Shown in pieces: positions 25,187 to 34,589 of a DNA stretch of 64,000 bases; position 1 is the first letter of the stretch, and every line of letters starts with the position of its first letter. Both the position numbers and the translations under genes were made by a program. This stretch comes from Clostridia bacterium (GTDB lineage: Bacteria; Bacillota; Clostridia; Christensenellales; Borkfalkiaceae). The stretch spans positions 42,002 to 106,001 of the forward strand of contig JAGASM010000036.1 in assembly GCA_017621735.1 (NCBI GenBank). Direction: 5' to 3'. The notes below the pieces were generated by a model. That model made no database searches. It had not been told where the DNA came from and was given only the letters and a program-made list of their open reading frames with translations.

Positions 25187-25459
25187 ATGAGCGGACAAAA
25201 GAAAATCCCGCTTAGAATGTGTATCGCATGTCGTGAAGGGATTCCGAAAATGCAAATGTTGCGCGTTGTCAAAAACGCGGACGGAGAAATCAAGTTGGAT
25301 TTTTCGGGGAAACTTCCGGGGCGCGGGGCTTATCTTTGTAACAATGAGGCTTGCGTAAAAAAATTGCGCAAGCAGCGCTTGTTGCATAAAGCGTTTTCCG
25401 CGGACGTTTCGGAAGAAGTTTACCTTCGCATTGAGGAGGAGTTCCTTGCAAAGAAGTAA
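25187..25459 (+). CDS. rnpM: RnpM/YlxR RNase P modulator
   Basis: A 90-residue YlxR-family protein with RMCIACRE near the N-terminus and the family motif PGRGAYLC. B. subtilis YlxR (RnpM) has been reported to bind RNase P RNA. It starts immediately after the nusA stop and overlaps the L7Ae-like gene by 14 bp. Confidence 0.92.
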   Translation: MSGQKKIPLRMCIACREGIPKMQMLRVVKNADGEIKLDFSGKLPGRGAYLCNNEACVKKLRKQRLLHKAFSADVSEEVYLRIEEEFLAKK

Positions 25460-25772
25460 AGCGGAAACGTATCTCGGGTTTTGTCTGCGCGCGGGGAAAC
25501 TTACGCTCGGCGTTAACGCAGTAGAAACGGTAAAAAAGGGCGTATACCTTTTGATCGCGGACGAATCGGTGGCGAAAAATTCCAAAAAAGAAATCTTAAA
25601 ATTCAAAGAAAAGTTTTCTTGCCCGTTGCTTTTTACGGCGGGGCTTGAGGACTTGGTGCATAAGGCAAACTGTAAACTCGCCGCCGTGCGCGACAAATCG
25701 CTCGCGGACGCAATTTACGGCGAAGTAGGAAACGGTCAATTAACGGAGTATATCGGAGGATTTGATAGGTAG
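25446..25772 (+). CDS. L7Ae-family ribosomal protein YlxQ
   Basis: A 108-residue L7Ae/L30e/S12e-fold protein, expected to bind kink-turn RNA. Visible family segments are [19 protein letters not shown] and [15 protein letters not shown]. The start is taken as TTG at 25446, because GAGGAGGAG lies just upstream within the end of rnpM. An earlier TTG at 25431 lacks such a site. It is 1 bp from infB. Confidence 0.88.
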   Translation: MQRSKAETYLGFCLRAGKLTLGVNAVETVKKGVYLLIADESVAKNSKKEILKFKEKFSCPLLFTAGLEDLVHKANCKLAAVRDKSLADAIYGEVGNGQLTEYIGGFDR

Positions 25773-25773
25773 C

Positions 25774-28332
25774 ATGGCTTACGAAAACATCGAAAAATTG
25801 AGCGCACTTTTGGGAGAGAAAGAAATCGGTGCATTGCAAAAGGCAATCGTATCGAGCGAACGTCAACTTTCGGAGTTGATTAAAAAACTGGGCGGAATGG
25901 AAGCGGAAATGCTTGCAAAGCGCGCGGAAGAAGAGGCATTGCGCAAGAAGGAAGAAGAGGCGCGTGCCGAAGCGGAAAAAATTGCAGCGGCGGAGCGTGC
26001 AAAAAAAGAAGCGGAAAAACCCGCGGAGCCCGTCGTGGCGCCTGCTCCCGTGCAGGAAAAACCTGTACCCGAACAGGAAAAACCCGCGCCCGTGCAGGAA
26101 AAATCTGTACCTGCGCAAGAAAAACCCGCGGAACGCCCTGTATTCCGTCCCGAACAGCGCGCGCAAGCGCGTCCTGTCCGTCCTCAACAGGAAGGGCGTC
26201 AAAATACGTTCGTTCCCCGTCAGCAAGGGGACCGTCCCGCTCGTCCGCAAGGGCAAAACGGCGCGCGTCCGCCTTACGGCGCACGTCCGCAGGGGGATCG
26301 CCCCGCATTCGGCGCACGTCCGCAAGGACAGGGGGCTCGTCCTATGCGTCCCGCACCCGCACCCGCACCTACTCCCGCACCCACGCAGAGAAGAGAATTC
26401 TCGGGGGCAAAGAAGTTTGACAATAAGACGTACGTAGAAAAGCGTCCCGTCAACAAACGAGCGTTGCAGCGTCAACAGGGGGCGGATATCGACGATTTCG
26501 ACGAGGAGAAGAGCGGATACAGAAAGGCGCGCTTTGCAAAGAAGGGTGCCAAGAAGGAAGTGCAAACGATTAAAATCGAACATGCAGTCGTAACTTCCAA
26601 AGAAATTCCGATTAAAACGCTTTCCGAAAAACTCGGAATCAGCGCGGTTGAAATCACCAAAAAACTCTTCCGCGAAGGGATTATGAAGACGGTAAACGAG
26701 TCGATTGATTACGATAACGCGGCGTTTATCGCGTTGGAACTCGGCATCGATCTTGAGTACAAACCGGAAAAGACGGCGGAAGAAGTTCTCTTCGAGGCGC
26801 ACGGCGGCGAAACGGAAGAAAATCTTGTTCCCCGCGCTCCCGTCGTTACGGTCATGGGGCACGTTGACCACGGCAAGACGTCCCTCCTCGACAAAATCCG
26901 CGAAACGAACGTTACCGCAGGCGAAGCGGGCGGAATTACGCAAAGCATCGGTGCGTACACGGTATCCTTCGGCGAAGGGAAAAAGATCACCTTTATCGAT
27001 ACGCCCGGGCACGCGGCGTTTACCGCAATGCGTGCGCGCGGGGCAAAAGCGACGGATATCGTCATTCTTGTCGTTGCGGCGGACGACGGTATCATGCCGC
27101 AAACGATCGAGGCGATCAACCATGCAAAGGCGGCGAACGTTCCTATTATCGTTGCCATGAACAAGATGGATAAACCGCACGTCAACCCCGACAGAGTAAG
27201 ACAGGGATTGATCGAACAAGGGCTTGTTCCCGAAGAATGGGGCGGAGATACGATTATCGTACCCGTTTCCGCATTGACGGGCGACGGAATCGACAACTTG
27301 CTCGAAAACGTCAACCTCGTTGCGGAAATGCAGGAATTGAAGGCAAATCCCAACCGCCTTGCAAAGGGCGTTATCATCGAAGCGAAACTCGACAAGGGCA
27401 AAGGCCCCGTCGCAAGTGTCCTCGTTCAAAACGGAACGCTCCGCACGGGCGACAACCTTATTTCGGGTACGACGATGGGGCGTGTACGCGCCATGATCGA
27501 CGACAAGGGCAGAACGGTCAAGGAGGCGGGACCTTCTACGGCGGTTTCCGTCCTTGGTCTTGAGGACGTTCCTAACGCGGGCGACGCGATTTTTGCGGCG
27601 GAGCAATCGCTCATGAAGCAAGTTCAAGAAGAGAGAAAGAACCGTCAGCGCGAATCGATGATCAAAGAGCAAACGAAGGTTACCCTCGACGACGTTTTCG
27701 CACAAGTTGCGGAGGGCAAGATGAAGGAACTCAACCTCATCGTCAAGGGGGACGTTCAAGGCTCCGTCGAAGCGGTCAAACAGTCGGTGGAAAAACTTTC
27801 CAACGAAGAGGTCAAAGTAAAAGTCATTCACGCGGCGGCGGGTGCGATTACGGAGAGCGACGTTATGCTCGCCGATTCGTCCAACGCAATCATCGTCGGT
27901 TTCAACGTGCGTCCCGACAGCAAGGGCAAGGCGCTTGCGGAACGCAGCAAGGTTGACGTGAGAAGTTACCGCATCATTTACGAATTGCTCGACGATATGG
28001 AAGCGGCACTCAAAGGAATGCTTGCGCCCAAGTATCAAGAAATTTATATGGGCAAGTGCGAAGTTCGTCAAACGTTCAACATTACGGGCGTGGGGACGGT
28101 TGCGGGTTGCTACGTAACGGAAGGCAAACTCATCCGCGGCGGCAAGTTGAGAATTTACCGCGACGACATTATGATTGTCGAAGGCAACGTCAAGCAACTC
28201 AAGCGGTTCAAAGACGACGTAAAAGAAGTTTCCTTCGGGTTTGAATGCGGTTGCGCGATCGAGAATTTCAACGAGATCCGCGTAGGCGACTTCATCGAAT
28301 GTTATATGATTGAGGAGATCAAACGGGCATGA
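25774..28332 (+). CDS. infB: Translation initiation factor IF-2
   Basis: An 852-residue GTPase that places initiator tRNA on the ribosome. A low-complexity N-terminus (about 40-240) contains degenerate [13 protein letters not shown] repeats and Arg/Gln/Pro stretches. Then come the IF2_N domain ([19 protein letters not shown]), the G domain with GHVDHGKT (about 362-369), DTPGH and NKMDKP, and the C-terminal domains including [14 protein letters not shown]. The ATG at 25774 is used, with GGAGGA 13 nt upstream. Confidence 0.97.
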   Translation: MAYENIEKLSALLGEKEIGALQKAIVSSERQLSELIKKLGGMEAEMLAKRAEEEALRKKEEEARAEAEKIAAAERAKKEAEKPAEPVVAPAPVQEKPVPEQEKPAPVQEKSVPAQEKPAERPVFRPEQRAQARPVRPQQEGRQNTFVPRQQGDRPARPQGQNGARPPYGARPQGDRPAFGARPQGQGARPMRPAPAPAPTPAPTQRREFSGAKKFDNKTYVEKRPVNKRALQRQQGADIDDFDEEKSGYRKARFAKKGAKKEVQTIKIEHAVVTSKEIPIKTLSEKLGISAVEITKKLFREGIMKTVNESIDYDNAAFIALELGIDLEYKPEKTAEEVLFEAHGGETEENLVPRAPVVTVMGHVDHGKTSLLDKIRETNVTAGEAGGITQSIGAYTVSFGEGKKITFIDTPGHAAFTAMRARGAKATDIVILVVAADDGIMPQTIEAINHAKAANVPIIVAMNKMDKPHVNPDRVRQGLIEQGLVPEEWGGDTIIVPVSALTGDGIDNLLENVNLVAEMQELKANPNRLAKGVIIEAKLDKGKGPVASVLVQNGTLRTGDNLISGTTMGRVRAMIDDKGRTVKEAGPSTAVSVLGLEDVPNAGDAIFAAEQSLMKQVQEERKNRQRESMIKEQTKVTLDDVFAQVAEGKMKELNLIVKGDVQGSVEAVKQSVEKLSNEEVKVKVIHAAAGAITESDVMLADSSNAIIVGFNVRPDSKGKALAERSKVDVRSYRIIYELLDDMEAALKGMLAPKYQEIYMGKCEVRQTFNITGVGTVAGCYVTEGKLIRGGKLRIYRDDIMIVEGNVKQLKRFKDDVKEVSFGFECGCAIENFNEIRVGDFIECYMIEEIKRA

Positions 28333-28697
28333 AGACTTCGCGTACCCAACGGTTGGACAGCGAATATCAAAAGGAAATAGCCTCCATTTTGCAAGGCGCG
28401 CTCAAGCATAAAGTTCCCGACTTAAAGGGGCTTATCAGCGTAACGAAGGCGGACGTCGCTTCCGACTTAAAAACGGCGAAAATATTTATCAGTATCTATA
28501 CGGCGAACCCCGCGGACAAGGAGCATACCTTTCGCCGCATTCGCGAAAACGCGGGGTTTATCCGCCACGAACTCTCTCTTGTTATGCGCATGAGAACGGT
28601 GCCGTATCTTACCTTCGTGCTCGACGAGAGCATGGAGTACGGCTCGAAAATGGATGAACTTTTTTCGAAATTGCATAAGGACAAAGAAGAAAAGTGA
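28329..28697 (+). CDS. rbfA: Ribosome-binding factor A
   Basis: A 122-residue KH-like 30S maturation factor. It begins [17 protein letters not shown] and contains [20 protein letters not shown] and a C-terminal [14 protein letters not shown]. Its ATG overlaps the infB stop (ATGA) and its own end overlaps nrnA. Confidence 0.93.
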   Translation: MKTSRTQRLDSEYQKEIASILQGALKHKVPDLKGLISVTKADVASDLKTAKIFISIYTANPADKEHTFRRIRENAGFIRHELSLVMRMRTVPYLTFVLDESMEYGSKMDELFSKLHKDKEEK

Positions 28698-29659
28698 ACA
28701 CGATTCAAGAAATTGCAAACGTATTGAAATCGGTGAAGAGCGCGGTGATCTTTACGCATACGCGACCCGACGGGGATGCCGTCGGGAGCGCGGTTGCGCT
28801 TTCCCGCGCTCTTTCTTATTTGAAGATCGAAAACGAAATCGTCAACGACAGTATCCTTCCCGCTAAATTTTTGTATTTGGTCGGAAAAGACGAATTTAAA
28901 AAAGCACCTACGCTCGACGCGGAGGCGTTTGTTTGCGTCGATTGCAGCGACGAGGCGCGGTTGGGACAACTGCAAGATACCTATCTTCGCGCGGCGCGAA
29001 AAAAGGTTACGGTAAACGTCGATCACCATATTTCCAACACGCGGTTTGCAAAGTACAATTTTGTAAGGGAGTGCAGTTCTAACTGCCAAAATATATTTGA
29101 ACTCATCGAGGCGCTTTCCGTTCCGCTCGATCGGGAGATCGCCAACGCGTTGATGACGGGGTTAATTACCGATTCGGGGAATTTTTCGCACAACGACGTA
29201 GACGGCGACACCTTCCGCATTGCGGCAAAAGCGGCGGACGCAGGGGCGAATTGCGATTTGATCACCTACGAAACGTTCAAAAAGCAACCCCGTTCCCGTG
29301 CGGAATTATATGCGCGCACGATCGGAAAACTGCGTTATTTTCTCGAAAACAGGTTGGCGTTTTCCATCGTTACGCAAGAAGATTTGAAGGCGTGTTCGGC
29401 GACGCCTGATTTGACGGAAGGGTTCGTCGACTTTGCTTTGACCGTGGACACGGTAGAGGTAAGCATTGCCCTTTTGGAGATGAGAAAGGGACAATATAAG
29501 GCGTCGTTGCGCTCCAAGGGGCGTGCAAACGTCAATCGCATTGCCACCGTCTACGGCGGGGGCGGACACGTACTCGCCGCAGGGTGCATGCTTTACGGCG
29601 ATTTAGAAGAAATTCTCGATAAACTGCAATATACCGTTTCGCAATACTTGGAGGACTGA
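28694..29659 (+). CDS. nrnA: DHH-family bifunctional nanoRNase/pAp phosphatase
   Basis: A 321-residue DHH/DHHA1 protein that degrades 2-5 nt RNAs and 3'-phosphoadenosine 5'-phosphate. Motifs are FTHTRPDGDAVGSAVAL, CVDCSD, VNVDHHISN, and the DHHA1 GGGGHVLAAG. GTG start, overlapping the end of rbfA. In this operon it joins the RNA-processing and translation genes, as in many Clostridia. c-di-NMP phosphodiesterase activity is a family alternative. Confidence 0.9.
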   Translation: MNTIQEIANVLKSVKSAVIFTHTRPDGDAVGSAVALSRALSYLKIENEIVNDSILPAKFLYLVGKDEFKKAPTLDAEAFVCVDCSDEARLGQLQDTYLRAARKKVTVNVDHHISNTRFAKYNFVRECSSNCQNIFELIEALSVPLDREIANALMTGLITDSGNFSHNDVDGDTFRIAAKAADAGANCDLITYETFKKQPRSRAELYARTIGKLRYFLENRLAFSIVTQEDLKACSATPDLTEGFVDFALTVDTVEVSIALLEMRKGQYKASLRSKGRANVNRIATVYGGGGHVLAAGCMLYGDLEEILDKLQYTVSQYLED

Positions 29660-30492
29660 TGACGGGGTTTTTGAATATTTTCAAAGAGGAAGGAAAATCT
29701 TCCGCATATCCCGTGAATCGCATCAAGTGGCTCACCAAAACGCCGTGCGGGCATATGGGGACGCTTGATCCGCTTGCCTGCGGGGTTTTGCCCGTGGGAG
29801 TGGGAAACGCAACGCGGCTGTTTGATTACTTTCTTTCCAAAACGAAGGTGTACGAAGCCAAGTTCCGTTTCGGCGTTACGACGGACACCCTCGATCGGGA
29901 GGGAGAACCGTTCGGCAACGGGCGCGTTCCCACGGCGGAAGAACTGTCTGCCGTCCTGTCTTCCCTGTGCGGGGACGTCGATCAAATTCCACCGTTGTAC
30001 AGCGCAAAGAGCGTAAACGGCAGACGGGGATACGAACTTGCACGGGCGGGCGAAGCGTTTACCCTTCCGCCCAAACGGGTGCGCATCGACGAAGTGCGCC
30101 TTTTAGGGCAGGAGTCGGAAGACACGTTTTCCTTTTCCATTACCTGCGGCGGCGGAACGTACATTCGCTCTATCGTGCGGGATATGGCGTCCCTTTGCGG
30201 GACGGTCGGTTATATGAGTTACTTAAAGCGCACGCAAAGCGGGTGTTTTTCGGAGGCGAACGCGGTTTCGCTCGACCTTCTCACCAAAGAAAATATTTTG
30301 GATTATCTCATTCCTACGGAGCAGGTATTGCCTTTTCCCGTACTGTTAGAGCCGGACAAAAGACTCTTTCACGGAATGACGCTTTCGACCGATCAAGCGG
30401 ACGGAAGTTATAAAATTTACGACGGAGAAACGTTTTACGGAATTGCCGAAGTGAACGGCGGCAAGGTGAAAATTAAGACGAAATTATGTTGA
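29659..30492 (+). CDS. truB: tRNA pseudouridine-55 synthase
   Basis: A 277-residue TruB making pseudouridine 55 in the T loop of tRNAs. The catalytic motif is GHMGTLDPLACGVLPVG with its Asp. YEAKFRFGVTTDTLDREG and CGGGTYIRSIVRD follow. The start overlaps the nrnA stop. A slightly shortened N-terminus is within family range. Confidence 0.95.
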   Translation: MTGFLNIFKEEGKSSAYPVNRIKWLTKTPCGHMGTLDPLACGVLPVGVGNATRLFDYFLSKTKVYEAKFRFGVTTDTLDREGEPFGNGRVPTAEELSAVLSSLCGDVDQIPPLYSAKSVNGRRGYELARAGEAFTLPPKRVRIDEVRLLGQESEDTFSFSITCGGGTYIRSIVRDMASLCGTVGYMSYLKRTQSGCFSEANAVSLDLLTKENILDYLIPTEQVLPFPVLLEPDKRLFHGMTLSTDQADGSYKIYDGETFYGIAEVNGGKVKIKTKLC

Positions 30493-31355
30493 CCGTATTT
30501 GAAAGGGGACAACTTGATAAAAGCGGAAAGGAATGTGTGTTGCTGCTCGGCGGATTCGACGGGATCCACGTTGGGCACCAAACGCTGTTCGATGCGGCAA
30601 AGAGATACCAAAAGCCGATTGCGATCACCACCATTTTAGGAGGAAAAGAAGGGGGGAACGTGTTTACGTTTTCCGAACGCCGCCGTATCTTTTCAAAGTG
30701 CGGCGCGTCGTACGTGTACGAGATCGTCTTTTCCGAACAGTTAAAAAATACCACCCCGCGCGCGTTTGCGGACGAACTGTTTTCCTTTTTCGACGTAAAA
30801 GCGATCGTGTGCGGAAGCGACTTCCGCTTTGGCAAAGGGGCGCAGGGAACGCCCGAACTGTTAAAGGAAATGGCGTCCGTTCCCGTAGACGTGTTGGAAC
30901 TGAAAAAAATCGGCGGGGAAAAGGTATCCTCGACCAACGTAAAAAAGTTTTTATCCGAAGGAAACGTGCAAGAGGCGAATGCGCTTTTATCCCATCCGTA
31001 CTTTATGCTTGGACGGGTGGAACACGGCCGACGCGTCGGGCACGTGCTCGGATTTCCAACTGCGAACATTTCCGTCCCGCAAGAAAAATTTCCTCTGCGA
31101 GAGGGGGTATACGGCGGGTATGCAACGACGGCAAAGGGGACGTTCCCTACCATTATAAACGTGGGCGCGCGTCCGACGTTCGACGTAGAAGAGCGCAAAA
31201 TCGAGGCGTATCTCGACGGGTTTGACGGCGACTTGTACGGTGAGGAAATTTGCATTTATCCGACGGAATTTTATAGAACGGTTTGTAAATTTCCGTCCAT
31301 AAAGGCGTTGAAGGAGCAACTTCAAGCGGACATTCGGAGGCTTAGAAATGATTAA
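30486..31355 (+). CDS. ribF: Bifunctional riboflavin kinase/FAD synthetase
   Basis: A 289-residue enzyme converting riboflavin to FMN and FAD. The N-terminal FAD synthetase domain has LLGGFDGIHVGHQTLF and FRFGKGAQG. The C-terminal riboflavin kinase domain has RVGHVLGFPTANI, the Gly-rich YGGYAT and NVGARPTFD. It overlaps both truB and the next gene by a few bases. No FMN riboswitch is present, as expected for an operon-internal housekeeping gene. Confidence 0.95.
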   Translation: MLTVFERGQLDKSGKECVLLLGGFDGIHVGHQTLFDAAKRYQKPIAITTILGGKEGGNVFTFSERRRIFSKCGASYVYEIVFSEQLKNTTPRAFADELFSFFDVKAIVCGSDFRFGKGAQGTPELLKEMASVPVDVLELKKIGGEKVSSTNVKKFLSEGNVQEANALLSHPYFMLGRVEHGRRVGHVLGFPTANISVPQEKFPLREGVYGGYATTAKGTFPTIINVGARPTFDVEERKIEAYLDGFDGDLYGEEICIYPTEFYRTVCKFPSIKALKEQLQADIRRLRND

Positions 31356-32205
31356 ATTCGGACCGAGCGGGAACTGCGAAAGTTTTTATGCGGAAGGCAA
31401 TACACATACGGAGCAAGCGGCAAAGTTTGTAAAGGCGCGCGGGCTTGATTGTTTTGAATATTCGTTTGGGCGGGGCGTCCGCATGACGGAAGAAAAGGCG
31501 GCGTCCATCGGGGCGGCGTTTGCAAAAGAGGGGGTGGAACTCTCCGTTCACGCACCTTATTTTATCAACTTTGCAAATCCCGACGACGAAATGGCGAAGA
31601 AGTCTTACGGGTACGTGCTTGACAGCGCAAAGATGCTCCAAAAAATGGGCGGAACGCGTTGCGTGTTTCATCCTGCCGCGCAGGGCAAGGATACGAGAGA
31701 AAACGCGGTGGCGCGAACGGTAGATCGCCTCAAATATTTGCGCGACGAGATCTATCAAACGGGCATGGAAAATATCATCTTTTGCCCTGAAACGATGGGA
31801 AAACTCGCACAGATCGGCACGGTAGAAGAGATAACCGCATTTTGTGAGATCGACCGCGTATTCACCCCTTGCGTGGACTTTGGACACGTCAACGCGCGGG
31901 AAGGCGGATCGCTCAAAACGGCAAACGATTACCGCGTGCGTTTGGAATATATGATCGAGCGGCTCGGCTACGAGCGCATGAAACATTTCCACATGCATTT
32001 TTCAAAAATCATGTATTCGGCAAAGGGCGAAGTGAAGCATCTTACGTTTGAAGACGAGGTGTTCGGTCCGGAGTTTTCTCCGCTTGCCGAAGTGCTTGTC
32101 GATTTGAAGTTGGAGCCGTACGTGGTAAGCGAGTCGGACGGGACGCAAGCGGAAGACGCGTCGGAAATGAAAGAAATTTATTTGCGCATAAAAGGGAATT
32201 CGTAA
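31348..32205 (+). CDS. Endonuclease IV-like TIM-barrel protein
   Basis: A 285-residue AP_endonuc_2 family protein resembling endonuclease IV (Nfo), which cuts DNA at abasic sites. Likely metal ligands are visible in SVHAPYF, CVFHPAA, FCPETMG, CVDFGHVNA and KHFHMHFSK. The overall layout follows Nfo, though some sugar isomerases share the fold. It begins within the end of ribF, so it is the last gene of that operon; the next gene has its own promoter. Confidence 0.82.
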   Translation: MIKFGPSGNCESFYAEGNTHTEQAAKFVKARGLDCFEYSFGRGVRMTEEKAASIGAAFAKEGVELSVHAPYFINFANPDDEMAKKSYGYVLDSAKMLQKMGGTRCVFHPAAQGKDTRENAVARTVDRLKYLRDEIYQTGMENIIFCPETMGKLAQIGTVEEITAFCEIDRVFTPCVDFGHVNAREGGSLKTANDYRVRLEYMIERLGYERMKHFHMHFSKIMYSAKGEVKHLTFEDEVFGPEFSPLAEVLVDLKLEPYVVSESDGTQAEDASEMKEIYLRIKGNS

Positions 32206-32248
32206 CGACGAAAGTCGTGCCGCCTTTGGACAAGTTTTATAAAAACCG

Positions 32249-32277
32249 TTGACTTAATAGGCGAATTTTGTTATAAT
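32249..32277 (+). promoter_or_regulatory. Strong promoter giving an apparently leaderless mRNA
   Basis: TTGACT (32249-32254), 17 bp, TATAAT (32272-32277), with TG upstream (extended -10). The first ATG begins at the base after the -10 and the second is at 32284, where transcription should start. Confidence 0.82.
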
Positions 32278-32283
32278 ATGGAT

Positions 32284-33339
32284 ATGTTATCGGAAAAGTT
32301 GGGAAAAATATACCGTGAAGCGGGCGCAGACGTCCTCTATACCACGACGGATTATCTTCGCCGCTATTTAACGGGATTCCCTTCTTCGGACGGATTTGTT
32401 CTTGTAGACGGAAACGGGTGCACGTTCGTTACCGATATGCGGTATGCGGAAGCGGCGCAAAAATCGCTTGAAGGAAGCGGAATTCAAGTTGTCGTCGGCA
32501 CGGTGGCAAAGGCGGAAGAAATGCTCTCTCCCTATCGCTCGGTCGGCGTTCCGTATTCGCTTACGCCCTATCCGGAGTTACTGCAACTCCAACGTTGGGG
32601 GCATGAAACGGTTGACAGCATGCTCGCGTTCAAAAACGCGATGATTATCAAAAGCGAGGAAGAACTTCGATCCATTTCCAAGGCTTGCGAAATTGCGGAA
32701 GACGCGTTTAACGCCCTTCTTCCCGAAATCAAAGAGGGAATGACGGAAACGGAAGTTGCGGCATTGCTCGAATATAATATGCGCAAGAGAGGGGCGTCGG
32801 GAACGTCGTTTGATACCATTTGTGCGTTTGGAGCGCACGGGAGCGTTCCTCACTATGAAACGGGGAATACAAAACTCAAATTCGGCGACGCAATTTTGAT
32901 CGACTTCGGGTGCAAGGTAGACGGGTACTGTTCGGACATCACGCGGACGTTTTTGTTTGGGGACGACGGAAAACACGGCGACTTTAAGAAAGCATTCCAA
33001 GAAGTTTTGGCGGCGCATTTGCTCGTACAAGAAACGCTCGCTGCGGGAATGACGGGCAAACAAGCGGACGCAATCGCGCGGGAAAGTTTGCAAAAAGCGG
33101 GGCTCGGAGAGGCGTTTACGCATTCGCTTGGGCACGGCATCGGGTTGAATATTCATGAAAGTCCCAACCTTTCGCCGAGAAGCGAAGACGTTTTGCTCGA
33201 CGGTATGGTATTTTCCGATGAGCCGGGCGTATATTTTGCGGGCGAGTTTGGAATCCGAATCGAGGACAGCGTTACCTTAAAAGAAGGGCGCGTTTCATCC
33301 TTTATGAAAAAAACAAGAAAAGATCTCGTTATTCTTTGA
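32284..33339 (+). CDS. M24-family Xaa-Pro aminopeptidase
   Basis: A 351-residue metallopeptidase that removes N-terminal residues before proline. The creatinase-type N-terminal domain has RRYLTGFPSSDGFVLV. The M24 domain has IDFGCKVDGYCSDITRTF, SLGHGIGLNIHESP and IRIEDSVTL, holding the Asp, His and Glu metal ligands. There is no Shine-Dalgarno. The start at 32284 coincides with the predicted transcript start, and the protein then begins MLSEKLGKIYREAGAD, the usual N-terminus. The ATG at 32278 would lie upstream of the transcript. It stands upstream of efp, a standard Firmicutes pair. Confidence 0.93.
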   Translation: MLSEKLGKIYREAGADVLYTTTDYLRRYLTGFPSSDGFVLVDGNGCTFVTDMRYAEAAQKSLEGSGIQVVVGTVAKAEEMLSPYRSVGVPYSLTPYPELLQLQRWGHETVDSMLAFKNAMIIKSEEELRSISKACEIAEDAFNALLPEIKEGMTETEVAALLEYNMRKRGASGTSFDTICAFGAHGSVPHYETGNTKLKFGDAILIDFGCKVDGYCSDITRTFLFGDDGKHGDFKKAFQEVLAAHLLVQETLAAGMTGKQADAIARESLQKAGLGEAFTHSLGHGIGLNIHESPNLSPRSEDVLLDGMVFSDEPGVYFAGEFGIRIEDSVTLKEGRVSSFMKKTRKDLVIL

Positions 33340-33384
33340 TAGCGGGGGAATATAAAAAATTATATCTTGAAGGAGATCATCAAT

Positions 33385-33948
33385 ATGGCACAAATTTTGG
33401 CAGGCGACATCAGAAAGGGCGTAACGTTCGAATATAAAAGCGGCGTTTATACCGTTACCGAATTCCAACACGTAAAACCCGGGAAGGGCGCGGCGTTCGT
33501 TCGTTGCACGTTGAAAAACGTTGTAACGGGACAAGTGCTTTCCGACGAAACGTTCAACCCTACGACCAAACTTGAAACCGCGCAGGTTGAAACCAAAAAG
33601 ATGACCTATTCTTATACGGACGGCGAATTCTACTACTTCATGGACGAAGAGTTCAACCTCACGCCTCTTAACTACGAACAGGTAGAAGAAGCGCTCCGCT
33701 ACATTCGCGAAAACGATTCGGTTACCGTAAAATTCCTTTACGGCAGCGCATTCTCCGTTGATCCTGAAAACTTCGTCGAATTGAAGGTCGTCGAAGCAGA
33801 ACCGGGCGTAAAAGGCAACACCGCTACCAACGCAACCAAGGCGGCAAAGGTAGAAACGGGTGCAACCTTCCAGGTTCCCATGTTCGTCGAAGAAGGCGAC
33901 ACCATCCGTATCGATACCCGTACGGGCGAATACATGAGCAGAGTTTAA
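33385..33948 (+). CDS. efp: Elongation factor P
   Basis: A 187-residue EF-P, which relieves ribosome stalling at polyproline. It has three OB-like domains. The loop [11 protein letters not shown] carries the Lys that can be modified, near residue 32. The C-terminal signature is [29 protein letters not shown] precedes the ATG at 33385. It follows the M24 peptidase gene by 45 bp and precedes dtd by 4 bp. Confidence 0.97.
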   Translation: MAQILAGDIRKGVTFEYKSGVYTVTEFQHVKPGKGAAFVRCTLKNVVTGQVLSDETFNPTTKLETAQVETKKMTYSYTDGEFYYFMDEEFNLTPLNYEQVEEALRYIRENDSVTVKFLYGSAFSVDPENFVELKVVEAEPGVKGNTATNATKAAKVETGATFQVPMFVEEGDTIRIDTRTGEYMSRV

Positions 33949-33952
33949 GCGC

Positions 33953-34390
33953 ATGAGATTCGTCGCTCAAAGGGTAACGTATGCGACTTTGAAAGTAGAC
34001 GAAAAGCCCGTTTCCGAAATCGGATGCGGGCTTGTCGTATTTTTCGGGGTACGCGTCGGAGATACGGAGGCGCAAGCGGAAAAGTGCGCGCAAAAAATTG
34101 CGGGACTCCGCGTGTTTGAAGACGGGGAGGGGAAGATGAACCGCTCCGTCAAAGACGTGAACGGAGAAGTGTTGTTCGTTTCTCAATTTACGTTGTACGG
34201 CGACGCAAAAAAGGGAAACCGTCCGTCGTTTACGGAGGCGGAAAAACCGAACCGAGCGAACGAACTGTATGAATATGCGGCGCGGTGCTTGCAAGAGGCA
34301 GGCGTTTGCGTCAAAACGGGCGTGTTCGGCGCGGATATGCAGATTACACAGAAAAACGACGGGCCCGTTACCATTCTTTACGAAATTTAA
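33953..34390 (+). CDS. dtd: D-aminoacyl-tRNA deacylase
   Basis: A 145-residue homodimeric enzyme that hydrolyses D-amino acids from tRNA. It has the catalytic SQFTLYGDAKKGNRPSF motif and the C-terminal NDGPVTI with the Gly-Pro substrate gate. It starts within 4 bp of efp. Its last three codons and stop are repeated 100 bp downstream. Confidence 0.95.
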   Translation: MRFVAQRVTYATLKVDEKPVSEIGCGLVVFFGVRVGDTEAQAEKCAQKIAGLRVFEDGEGKMNRSVKDVNGEVLFVSQFTLYGDAKKGNRPSFTEAEKPNRANELYEYAARCLQEAGVCVKTGVFGADMQITQKNDGPVTILYEI

Positions 34391-34560
34391 GACCTTTACG
34401 GAAAACGGCGGGCGTTTCGCGGAATGAGTTAACGGCGCGGAGGGGCCTTCCATGCCGTGCGCGGAACGAGAACGTTTTTACGAAATTTAAGACCTTTACG
34501 GAAAACGGTGGGCGTTTCGCGGAATGAGTTACGGCGCGGAGGAGGAGTCTTCCATGCCGT
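34376..34560. repeat. 100-bp tandem duplication carrying the dtd 3' end
   Basis: ACGAAATTTAAGACCTTTAC starts at 34380 and 34480. The following GGAAAACGGYGGGCGTTTCG, GGAATGAGTT and CTTCCATGCCGTGCGCG are also shared, giving a period of 100 bp. The second copy ends just before the MBL gene. Confidence 0.92.
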
Positions 34561-34589
34561 GCGCGAGGCGGGATCCAAAATTTAACGTT

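Noticed and set aside
25633..28197. Long open frame of about 850 codons on the minus strand across infB
   Set aside because: It lies wholly antisense to infB, is Arg/Phe/Leu-rich and has no ribosome-binding site or known motif. It is a shadow of infB codon use.
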